Origin: Pegea sp. RAD2-039
Lineage: Eukaryota; Chordata; Thaliacea; Salpida; Salpidae
Direction: 5' to 3'
Length of the DNA: 64,000 nucleotides
NCBI GenBank assembly: GCA_034620365.1
Contig: JAQGEQ010000192.1
Span: 1,917,001 to 1,981,000, forward strand
The position numbers and the translations under genes were made by a program. The notes under the pieces are model-generated. The model was not told where the DNA came from. It worked only from the letters and a program-made list of their open reading frames with translations, and did no database searches. Position 1 is the first letter of the stretch. Every line of letters begins with the position of its first letter. Shown here in pieces: positions 54,707 through 64,000 of this stretch.

Positions 54707-55650
54707 GGTGAACCTCGAACTTTGTATTTGAAATTAGTTGGTTGCTCTTTCTGATTTTGGCTGTACGCCTCTTTTAGAAGACGCTTATTTTCTACGCGAT
54801 CATCTTCACACATATCATGTGCTACTCTGATGCCCTGGAATTTTTCGTCCTGCTTAAGTTTATACAGCTTAGCAAGAAACTTACGTTTGTCCCATCTTTC
54901 CTGAAAGGACACTTTTAACGGTCTTTTATGATTTGATCCTTTTGCCCCGAGTCTGGTCATTGAAACTTTTGGAGCGTCCACAAAACCAAAGCTTTGAGTG
55001 CTCATTTGATTAAAAGTCTTGATGTCATCGTCTTTATCAGTCTCAGAGACACCAAAGATGATGACATTGTTTTCTCTATCCTCCCGGTCCAGAGTAAGTT
55101 TTTCGTGCGTGTCAGTAACCTTCTTGGCAAGAAGTTGCACCACGCTAGTATTTTTTTCGGATCCAGAATTACCAACAACTGAGGCCCATGTGAGAGGCTT
55201 CTTTGTGGAGGCATCCAGTTCATCCATAGATTTGGATAAGATAGAAATCTTTTCATTGATTTTGGCAACATCGTTGCGAATTTCGGATTTTAATTTGGCC
55301 AATTCAGTGGTTATGGTGTTGCTGATGTCGGACAATAGGCTTTTGTTAGTGTTGGACGAGGTAGTTGTTTTGTCCATAGATCTACATTTAATGCAGGACC
55401 AACAAAATCCCACTTGCTGCATTTTATTATTTTCAAATATATCATAACATTTTTTACTCACATCACTACAAGTGAGGTGAAACCTAGAGAGGCATTTGAT
55501 GCAATCTATTGCCAGATCTTCACCAGAGCAAGTTTTGTTACAAGCTTGGCAATTGCCATAGCAAGCTTGTTTTGAAGAACTTGGTTTGCTTGGGTTTCTT
55601 GGAGCTTTTGACCGCAAGGTCCTGCCATTTGTATCTACCATAGTTTCCAT
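54655..55650 (-). CDS. LINE ORF1 protein with PHD-like zinc finger, copy B
   Basis: 331 residues, almost identical to copy A. One likely zinc-ligand region is altered: the second residue of the CC pair is Tyr (ACYGNCQACNKTC). The coiled coil and RRM-like region are intact. It overlaps the start of ORF2 by 52 bases as in copy A. Confidence 0.8.
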   Translation of the reverse strand: METMVDTNGRTLRSKAPRNPSKPSSSKQACYGNCQACNKTCSGEDLAIDCIKCLSRFHLTCSDVSKKCYDIFENNKMQQVGFCWSCIKCRSMDKTTTSSNTNKSLLSDISNTITTELAKLKSEIRNDVAKINEKISILSKSMDELDASTKKPLTWASVVGNSGSEKNTSVVQLLAKKVTDTHEKLTLDREDRENNVIIFGVSETDKDDDIKTFNQMSTQSFGFVDAPKVSMTRLGAKGSNHKRPLKVSFQERWDKRKFLAKLYKLKQDEKFQGIRVAHDMCEDDRVENKRLLKEAYSQNQKEQPTNFKYKVRGSPWALKIVKVFSKNGSAK

Positions 55651-55660
55651 GATAGATTTT

Positions 55661-57000
55661 TAGTAACTCCCACCAAAGTATGAAATTTATAAGTCAGATA
55701 AATGTATATGATATGTATATAAATAAATATATAAATAAATATACCAAGTTAATAATATATAATAAATAATAATAAGTAAAAAAAAAAAATACACCACGAA
55801 ACTTAATCACAGCTTATTAGCAGTTATTCAAATAGAGTATATAGAAATTGAAGATGATAAAAAGTCCAAATTGATTTCTAATCCAGATATGATCACAAAA
55901 AATATACAAATCCTTTACTGAAAACAGTTTTATCAAAGCTTATAAGCAATATCAGAATAAATTTGTTATCCTAATAACCTATAACCTGAATAACCTTGTT
56001 CAAATAGAATTCAAAGATATTTTTTGAGTGAAAATGCTCAAGAAGACGTTCCCTGTAGAGTTTATCTTGGCAAAAACAAAAATGTCTCAAAATGCTGATT
56101 ATGCTTGTGTGTATCCTATGGTGTCTCTTGAAGGGCGGTTAAATCAACTGCAAATTTAACTTCAAGGCGAGAAAGCTCTTGTTTGATATCGGAAATTTAT
56201 CTAAAGTCAAGAATGTTACAGATGTCATCGTTTATAACAGTGTTTATAGTATGGACATTCCTACTTGCCAGTTTAACGATAAGTATCTCATGCTTAATTT
56301 TTGAATTATAGCCAGGAACACCAGTTACAGTCTGCTTATCACATTAGGATACTGCTAATCCCCATGTACCCTATGATGATGGCAAACTGTGGCAGAATAA
56401 CACTTTATTGGCTGGGATCAGCCTTGTTTAAAGCAGGTGACAACTGGTCGATAGAATCGATATATTAATTAATTTTGATGATAGTTAAAATGTACTTTCT
56501 GTGAAAGGTATACAATTTTTTTGGTAGATGTAATCTGTATTTCTTCTGTTTCAAAGTTATAGCCTAACAAATTGATTGTTTGTGCAATATCAAAAATTGT
56601 TTATAATTTCTTGAAAAATAATTTATTGTAGGATTTTTTGCTTTATATATAGTTCGAAAACCATTTATGATTTATTTCACGCTATTATTTGTTGGGTAGT
56701 ACAAAGGTAGTTGAAATTATATAAGCTTTATTAGTGATTTGCATGAATAATTAAACTATTGCTTTTATAACAGTAATTTTTTTAGATAAGATTTTAAGTA
56801 AGTGAAATTTAGGAATAATTTTTATCTACCAAAAAGTAAAAAATTTTATGACAAAATGATAGCACAAAATTCATTTTATTCAAAAATATCAACTTTTAAA
56901 AAAGCATTGCTTTCAACGACTGATATTATAGCATACATAACATTTTATAAACCAAAATCTTGATAACTTTTTTGCATAAAATCATTTCTGCTTGAAAATT
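55661..57000. other. LINE 5' flank of unit 2, with degraded coding-like sequence
   Basis: Duplicate of 43020-44361: microsatellite at 55700-55792, then the same degraded coding-like stretch (about 56030-56430; the in-frame break reads TGA here and TAA in unit 1), then AT-rich DNA. Nothing else supported. Confidence 0.5.
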
Positions 57001-57167
57001 TAATTTAACTTTCAAAGTATTACTAGGTTTTTTCATCATTTTAAGTTACAAAAATAAAATGTTGTAAGCTATTTTTAGACCTGTTACTTGAGCTTCAGCG
57101 CAAAGTTAGGTTTTCTGATTACAAAAGTGTATATGTTATCTCATAGTGAGTTAAAGACGAGGTAAAG

Positions 57168-57201
57168 TATATAAGGATTCATTTGGTATTGTCAGATCAG
57201 T
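57168..57201 (+). promoter_or_regulatory. TATA box and initiator of zinc-finger gene 3
   Basis: TATATAAG at 57168-57175 and TCAGT at 57197-57201, the +1 A again 31 bases downstream of the TATA start. Confidence 0.75.
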
Positions 57202-57240
57202 CTGAAACCAGCTTCACTTGCAGCTTATTGTTAAAACTTT

Positions 57241-57285
57241 ATGTTTATCGTAAGTCAGATTTCATTGAGATTAATATCAAAATGA
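57241..57285 (+). promoter_or_regulatory. Upstream ORF overlapping the zinc-finger start codon (copy 3)
   Basis: Same 14-codon frame and ATGA overlap as in units 1 and 2. Confidence 0.5.
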
Positions 57286-57929
57286 GTGGAAATATTGAAA
57301 AATCAAATACCGATGAAAAGCTTTTCCAGTGTGAAGTTTGTGGGAAAGCCTTGAAACAATCTGGCAATTTGGCAGTTCACATGAGAATTCATACTGGTGA
57401 TACGCCTTTTAAATGTGAAGTTTGTGGAAAAGCCTTCAAACAGTCTAGCCATCTTGAAGTTCACATTAGATCACATACTGGTGAGAAGCCTTATCAATGT
57501 GAATCTTGTGGAAAAGCCTTCAGACAATCGTGCCATCTTGAAGTTCACATAAGATCACATACTGGTGAGAAGCCGTTTCATTGTGAAGTTTGTGGAAAAG
57601 CGTTTGCAGTATCTGGTAGTTTGGCGGTTCACATGAGATCACATACTGGTGATAAGCCTTTCCAATGTGAAGTTTGTGGAAAAGCGTTTAAAGCATCTGG
57701 CAATTTGGTAGTTCACAATAGATCACATACTGGTGATAAGCCTTTCCAATGTGAAGTTTGTGATAAACGCTTTAGACAGTTAGGAACTCTAACCAGACAC
57801 ATCCGATCACACACTGGTGAGAAGCCATTTCAATGTAAAGTTTGTGACAAACGCTTTACACAATCAGGATCTCTAAGAAGGCACATCCGAATACACAGTG
57901 GTGAAAAGGGTTTTCGAAGTGAAGTTTGA
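57282..57929 (+). CDS. C2H2 zinc-finger protein, 7 fingers (copy 3)
   Basis: 215 residues, seven C2H2 fingers; all finger helices are the same as in copy 2. The only protein difference seen is at the very end (EKGFRSEV versus EKRFQSEV). Promoter, upstream ORF and start context are intact, so it is probably expressed. It is the youngest duplicate by similarity and likely binds the same DNA as copy 2. Confidence 0.9.
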   Translation: MSGNIEKSNTDEKLFQCEVCGKALKQSGNLAVHMRIHTGDTPFKCEVCGKAFKQSSHLEVHIRSHTGEKPYQCESCGKAFRQSCHLEVHIRSHTGEKPFHCEVCGKAFAVSGSLAVHMRSHTGDKPFQCEVCGKAFKASGNLVVHNRSHTGDKPFQCEVCDKRFRQLGTLTRHIRSHTGEKPFQCKVCDKRFTQSGSLRRHIRIHSGEKGFRSEV

Positions 57930-58193
57930 GAAAAATGCATCATAAACTCCAGTAGTTTAATACGCCACACTCGATTAACAACAACTGTAAGCACCGCCAG
58001 TAGAGTAACAACTTCTTTAATAGGGTAAACAAAGCTTGACAGACAAGATTCCATCACCACATCAAAATCTTCATCATCTCTGGTAATTTGATTAAAAGAT
58101 AAGATTCAAGTAGTTTTATTTTCAATTGATGTGTCACACTGATAGTTTGTTTACCTTCTTCTGTTTTGTCATATCAAACTTTTCATTTATATT

Positions 58194-58496
58194 TTACGTT
58201 TCATCTATCTTTCTACAGTGTTTGTATTCCTTTTGGAGAAATCTTATATTGTAATGTACATAATACCTTCTAATTACATCTTTACCAATAATCGTTGGTT
58301 TATGTCTACAAAAAGAGCTCTTGAATTCGTCATTCGTAGTTATGCGTTGAATTAATAAATAATTGCTGGTATTGAGATTGAATGACTTCATATCGCGCTT
58401 TTGGATATTTATAAGACAAAGATAAGAACAGCTGCTCTTGTAGTTGTTATTTGATAGTTCTGTCGACATCAGAAGAAACAACAGATTCTTTTCCAC
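58194..58496 (-). CDS. Conserved 100-codon antisense frame, copy 3 (unknown)
   Basis: Encodes the same protein as the unit 1 frame. No family recognised. Confidence 0.22.
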   Translation of the reverse strand: MEKNLLFLLMSTELSNNNYKSSCSYLCLINIQKRDMKSFNLNTSNYLLIQRITTNDEFKSSFCRHKPTIIGKDVIRRYYVHYNIRFLQKEYKHCRKIDET

Positions 58497-58499
58497 CAG

Positions 58500-59821
58500 T
58501 GAAGTCTTTTTCTTCTTAGCTAGCTGTACATTTTTGTAACGTCAGTCTCCTGTAAGTCTTCCCCGTCTATAACATTCCTTCCTTTTTTAAAATCTTTTGC
58601 TGCCAGTTTAGATGTAAGATTCGAGGAAGACAACAAACAAAGATGTCCGATTAATTATCGTTAATCTTCATCAAAGTCAAACCTTCAGTGGTGTACAATA
58701 ATGTATGACCGACAAAGACATAATACATGGCTTTTAACTTTTTGAAAAAATGCATTTTTAGAATTTATTGCATTTTAAGATAACTGAAAGCCATTTATGA
58801 ATTAATATTTGTTGGGTAGTAAAAACTTATTTGAACTTAAATAAGCTTTAATAGGGGTTCACTTGATATCACTTTATGTAAATTATTTCATAATCTAGAT
58901 TATTCTACTACTAGATAATGCCATCTTTACAGCTTTTGTCTGTCATACTTTATTGTACCCCACTGAAGCTTTGAATTTGATAGATGGATAACAAAAATAA
59001 ACTGAACACTTTTCATTTTCGTTGTCTTCTTCGAGTTGTATGAAAAAGCTATCAGCAAAGGATCGTAAACGGGGAAAGACTTTACAGATGAAAGTTTAAA
59101 TCTTTAATGACTTAAAAACAAGAAATTTAATTGTTACCTTAATAAAAGTAACTTGATGGTGAGCTACAGCTGGAAGTTCTACTTACTATCACGTGTAATC
59201 ATTTGTCGTTGGCGAGCTTGAGTTGTTTTGACTGAAGTCATAGATTAGTGGACTCCAACGAATACTGAAAAGGATTTAGTAGCAAGGAGTTTGGCAAAGT
59301 CGGCAAATAGTATTGAGTTTACAGAACCATTTAGTGATCTAGTGTCTGTAATGTCAGGGAATAAATATTAAAAAAACATCATTGGAAGCACATAACAGCG
59401 ACTATAAACAAAGCTCCGTTGATCTTAGTACTTTCTTTATCCTTCTATTGTTTACAAAAGTTTATCATTTTCTATCTTTTTAGTTTTAACATTAGTATAC
59501 ACAAAAAAATGTTTTATAAGAAAGCATATTTGATATTTTATTTCATTTTATTAGATTTTTATTTGTTCTCAATAAAACATTTCCCACTAATCTTCTGTAA
59601 CTACTGTTTATATACATAACTAAAATAAACAAAATTCTGTGGATCCTAGTAAATTAATTTAAAATAAATTTCTTCTATGATCTTTAAACGGCAATCAAAC
59701 AAAAGCTCAGTGAATATTAAAAGGAGTAAAAATTACTTAAATCTGAGATATTCAACACAAAATGCTTGGAACTTATTAACTACATTTACAAAAAATATTT
59801 AAGACTTAAACTGCATAGTCA
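58500..59821. other. Non-coding spacer, unit 3
   Basis: Counterpart of 35000-36310; AT-rich with the same ancient LINE traces and no supported gene. Confidence 0.5.
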
Positions 59822-60196
59822 AACGCTCCAAAATGAATGTTGTAATTTGCCTCGTATTTGGTTGTACTGATATTTTTCAATATTGTCACTCGTTTTGATA
59901 TTAATCTCAATGAAATCTGACTTCTATGAAAAAATATATAAATTGTTACGTTTTGTAATTAAATGAATAAAACATTTAAGTCTAAAAAATACATTTTGCA
60001 GTTTTTTGAAAGATAAATTTGAAAACACAATATTTTGATTATGTACAAAAAATAATTTTTAAGCTAAAAATGTATTCTCTTGGATTAAGACTAAAAAAAA
60101 TACACAGATAAAGTAAACCCAACATTGCGCTGAAGTTCAAGTATGTTAAGCCAGAGCGTTTCTTGTTAAGGATCTTTTACTGCCAGCTTAAACGCA
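59822..60196. other. Junction segment linking unit 3 to the D array
   Basis: Matches 50327-50697 of the unit-2 patch, including the inverted zinc-finger gene start (59885-59925). It ends at ccagcttaaacgc, where D repeat sequence begins. Confidence 0.75.
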
Positions 60197-62346
60197 TTTA
60201 GCGGCTTGTTTTCTTAATTTAATTTACATAAAATTCCAAAACTATTATTGTAATTATTGTGCATACCAAAATAAAACAAAGTTTGAAAATAGTTTCACAG
60301 AAAATTACTTTTTAACATAAAACTTATTCTATCTCTTTCGTCTATTCTTTTAAGTTGCTGCTTAAATGATTTCAAATCAATTTTATTTGTAACAACTTAT
60401 TAGCAGTGCTTAAATTCTCTTTCTACTTATGTATCTTCAAAAGTTATATATTATTTGTTACTATTTAAAGACAACATTTGCAAATTTCTACTATTTCTGA
60501 CGATATGAAATGAAAATATTTTCAATGTAATTTCAAAAAGTCAATTTTCTCCAATGTAAATAATTTTTGATCAAATTATTAATCTAAATGAACTATTTTT
60601 ACTTTTTTCCTTTGTGATTTATGGTTTATAAAACGAAACTTGATTTATAAACTTAATATAAAGTTCAAGTATAAAAGATATATGTTTAGCATTTAGCAAA
60701 TATTAGCAGAAATTGTTGAAAAGTTGTTAAAAGAGCTAACTAGTCTTTGTAAACCACTGAATTAAATTACTTTTTATCTCTCTATTTGTTTAAACTTAAA
60801 ATCTATCATTCAGTTTTATATGTCTATCACTATTCAATCAGAACAATCAAATAAACATTTAAATTTAATAGAGACAGTTAATCAAAAAATTACTATAAAT
60901 AGCAGTTATTGATGCTTACTTTGAAAAATCAACACCTAATTAAAGGTATCTTAAACAGCAAATCTAGGTTAAATAAACATTATTATGACAGTCGTGATTT
61001 TATGAAGATTTTAAAAACTGATTATTATATAAATATCAACTGAAAATCAATTTTGCATGTTGTCCTTTAGATTTATCAAAAAGTTTGTTAGTCTGTTCTA
61101 ACTATTAGTCTAAACTACTTTATCATTTTGTTTTTATTTGCCAAAACAAATTTTTATAACTTTGAAATATTTAAAGCAAATTAATCTTACAGTGATTATC
61201 TAGTTTCATGATGTTTTCAATATCTAAATTATAAATTAAACTTGTTTGTTGCAAAAATTACTAACTTAATTTTGAAACAAGTTTTTTATAAGGTATATAA
61301 ATTTTCAGACATTGTTTTCTTTTATAAAATTGAGATATCTAACTCAATTTTGATTAGGAAATAAATGTAGAGATCTGTTAAATCAATAATTTTCTAATTC
61401 ACTGAAAACTATGAAAAAAATGTTGTTTTAATTCTTAATAATCAGACTTTTATGATTTCAAAATGAAAATAAGAGAAAAAGTTTATATTAAAATATAATT
61501 AATTTTAGAATTATGATAAATATTTATACATTAGTTGGTGTTTGAAAATAACTTTGTTAGCATTTATTTTACTTTTATCTCCTTTTTGAACTGCAGTAGA
61601 AACATTTATACCATTTCTTGCTACTGTGCAGTTGATATCACATATATATTGGCATTATTAATATCTATATATAAAAATATCAAATAAAATAAAGAGAAAT
61701 ATCGAATCAATAAATTCAGAGCAAAACTAAGCAACCAAAAACGGATATAAGAATACTTGATTAGATTTTATTCTGATTTCCAGTTTTAGTAAACTTTACA
61801 ATATATCTAACTAACAAATAACATATCAAAATGTGATTTAGTTATTTCAAATTATACAATGCAGATATTTGATTGTATATATTAAAAACTATTTAGTTCT
61901 TCTTATCTACATATTGAATATTTACAAGATAACACATGGTTGCAACAAACAAAATCAATAAATGTTTAACAGCAAACATGGTACTACATGATTGCATATA
62001 AAAAAGAGATTCAAATAATAAAGTTGAATGATTAAAGTAATATCTGAAAAACATTAGCTTTGACAAAGGTAAAGATATAAAAGTAAGTTCATAATAAACA
62101 TTAAAAACAAAATGATAAAATAGTTTATAACAAGTGTTCATTTGAATATTCAATTAAAAAAAATGTTTAGCCATAAAAAAAAACAAAATGTAGCAGATTG
62201 CGTCAACGGTACCGAATGGGTTCGATCCCACTCATTTTACATACGAAGGCAAAGAAGTAACCGTTCGACTAAGCTCCCACAGCGAATTTAAAAGTACTTT
62301 TTTTATAAACTAACTATTTCTCTCTATTTCCCTTATCGCTAACCTG
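60197..62346. repeat. D tandem repeat, unit 1 (2150 bp)
   Basis: Starts at tttagcggcttg and ends where the same landmark recurs at 62347. AT-rich with no supported gene; it contains the tRNA-like element near its end. Shares its start and end with the copy at 32270-33172. Confidence 0.85.
62188..62283 (-). other. tRNA-like (SINE-like) sequence in the D repeat, second copy
   Basis: Near-identical to 32754-32850 (two substitutions noted: agattgcg and gctcccac), with the same A-box-like and B-box-like hairpins on the minus strand. Confidence 0.45.
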
Positions 62347-64000
62347 TTTAGCGGCTTGTTTTCTTAATTTAATTTAAATAAAATTCCAAAACTATTGTTG
62401 TAATTATTAGGCATACCAAAATAAAACAAAGTTTGAAAATAGTTTCACAGAAAATTACTTTTTAACATAAAACTTATTCTATCTCTTTCGTTTATTCTGT
62501 AAAACAATGTTTAAGAAAATCTATTTAAAATATATTTATCAGTTTGATGAATACCAACTTTTTTTTGATATATTTTGATACAGTTCTTATATAAACCTTT
62601 TAAGTTGCTGCTTAAATGATTTCAAATCAATTTTGTTTGTAACAACTTATTAGCAGTGATTAAATTCTCTTTCTACTTATGTATCTTCAAAAGTTATATA
62701 TTATTTGTTACTATTTAAAGACAACATTTGCAAATTTCTACTATTTCTGACGATATGAAATGAAAATATTTTCAATTTAATTTCAAAAAATAATTTTTCT
62801 CCAATGTAAATAATTTTTGATGAAATTATTAATCTAAATGAACTATTTTTACTTATTTCCTTTGTGATTTATGGTTTATAAAACGATACTTGATTTATAA
62901 ACTTAATATAAAGTTCAAGTATAAAAGGTATATGTTTAGCATTTAGCAAATATTAGCAGAAATTGTTGAAAAGTTGTTAAAAGAGCTAACTAGTCTTTGT
63001 AAACCACTAAATTAAATTACTTTTTATCTCTCTATTTGTTTAAACTTAAAATCTATCATTCAGTTTTATATGTCTATCACTATTCAACCAGAACAATCAG
63101 ATAAGCACTGAAATTTAATATAGACAGTTAATCTAAAAATTACTATAAATAGCAGTTATTGATGCTTACTTTGAAAAATCAACACCTAATTAAAGGTATC
63201 TTAAACAGCAAATCTAGGTTAAATAAACATTATTATGACAGTCGTGATTTTATGAAGATTTTAAAAACTGATTATTATATAAATATCAACTGAAAATCAA
63301 TTTTGCATGTTGTCCTTTAGATTTATCAAAAAGTTTGTTAGTCTGTTCTAACTATTAGTCTAAACTACTTTATCATTTTGTTTTTATTTGCCAAAACAAA
63401 TTTTTATAACTTTGAAATATTTAAAGTAAATTAATCTTACAGTGATTATATAGTTTCATGATGTTTTCAATATCTAAATTATAAATTAAACTTGTTTTTT
63501 GCAAAAATTACTAACTTAATTTTGAAACAAGTTTTTTATAAGGTTTATAAAATTTCAGACATTGTTTTCTTTTATAAAATTGAGATATCTTACTCAATTT
63601 TGATTAGGAAATAAATGTAGAGATCTGTTAAATCAATAATTTTCTAATTCACTGAAAATCATGAAAAAAATGTTGTTTTAAGTCTTAATAATCAGAATTT
63701 TATGATTTCAAAATGAAAATATGAGAAAAAGTTTATATTAAAATATAATTGATTTTAGAATTATGATAAATATTTATACATTAGTTGGTGTTTGAAAATA
63801 ACTTTGTTAGCATTTATTTTACTTTTATCTCCTTTTTGAACTGCAGTAGAAACATTTATACCATTTCTTGCTACTGTGCAGTTGATATCACATATATATT
63901 GGCATTATTAATACCTATATATAAAAATATCAGATAAAATAAAGAGAAATATCGAATCAATAAATTCAGAGCAAAAATAAGCAACCAAAAACGGATATAA
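62347..64000. repeat. D tandem repeat, unit 2 (incomplete at window end)
   Basis: Second head-to-tail copy, offset 2150 bases before and 2250 bases after a 100-base insertion at about 62498-62597 (the cctttttgaactgcag landmark is at 61581 and 63831). The repeat continues past the window. Confidence 0.85.

Larger units (their letters stand above)
51490..55660 (-). mobile_element. Near full-length CR1/Jockey-like LINE, copy B
   Basis: Copy of the 38843-43019 element with the same 5' flank, starting from a (TAAA)n tail at 51490-51513. ORF2 has no frameshift where copy A has one, but carries other defects. Shared flanks show it was duplicated with its surroundings rather than inserted independently. 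Confidence 0.85.
44362..57000. repeat. Segmental duplication unit 2 (about 12.6 kb)
   Basis: Colinear with unit 1 from the zinc-finger gene to the one-TM gene and again across the LINE and its 5' flank. The difference in length is an extra patch at 49693-51489. Single-base changes are scattered. Confidence 0.85.
57001..59821. repeat. Segmental duplication unit 3, truncated
   Basis: Colinear with units 1 and 2 from the zinc-finger gene up to catagtcaaa, then jumps to sequence matching the unit-2 patch. The antisense zinc-finger exon, the TM gene and the LINE are missing. Confidence 0.85.

Noticed and set aside
60197..64000. CRISPR-like or satellite array
   Set aside because: The repeat unit is 2.15 kb with no spacers and the genome is eukaryotic.

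Overview
The window is metazoan nuclear DNA: very AT-rich, with short introns (many 45-60 bp, GT...AG), polymerase II TATA/initiator promoters, cytosolic tRNA genes, extracellular modules known only from animals (MAM, CUB, LDLa, SRCR, FN3, vWA), C2H2 zinc-finger genes and non-LTR retrotransposons (LINEs). I cannot fix the phylum from sequence alone; a small-intron invertebrate fits best.

Positions 1-14917 (minus strand) hold one very large, multi-exon, probably secreted mosaic gene that runs off the left edge. In protein order it reads: signal peptide, vWA, three FN3, an LDLR-type YWTD propeller with EGF, two LDLa, three MAM or MAM-like, LDLa, CUB, LDLa, SRCR, an intact chymotrypsin-fold protease, CUB, an unassigned segment, CUB, MAM, two LDLa, a second protease domain that has lost its catalytic serine, and LDLa. 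The middle resembles enteropeptidase, and the active-plus-dead protease layout recalls insect Nudel. The protease S1 pocket has Gly189 and Asp226, a swapped acidic residue. Thirteen perfect TGACGTCA palindromes lie in 1.7-10.6 kb of this gene, in both exons and introns; I found none elsewhere in the window.

Positions 15-33 kb hold a probable two-gene tRNA transcript (Ile-AAT, Asp-GTC), mitochondrial ribosomal protein L13, a myeloid leukemia factor (MLF) gene with a consensus RFX X-box about 0.9 kb upstream, decayed LINE fragments, and a small secreted sushi protein whose C-terminus looks like a cleavable basic six-cysteine peptide.

Positions 33.3-59.8 kb are a young tandem segmental duplication with units of about 11.0 kb, 12.6 kb and a partial third. 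Each unit starts with a C2H2 zinc-finger gene (9, 7 and 7 fingers) whose TATA, initiator and ATGA-overlapping upstream ORF are conserved. Units 1 and 2 also carry an antisense zinc-finger exon, a one-TM acidic-tail protein gene and a two-ORF CR1/Jockey-like LINE inserted antisense at the 3' end of the TM gene. Both LINE copies are defective. Unit 2 has an extra 1.6 kb patch holding an inverted zinc-finger gene start and a fossil reverse transcriptase. From 60.2 kb to the end there is a 2.15 kb non-coding tandem repeat, part of which also lies just left of the zinc-finger array (to 33.17 kb). The array is therefore bracketed by the same repeat, which suggests repeated unequal recombination.
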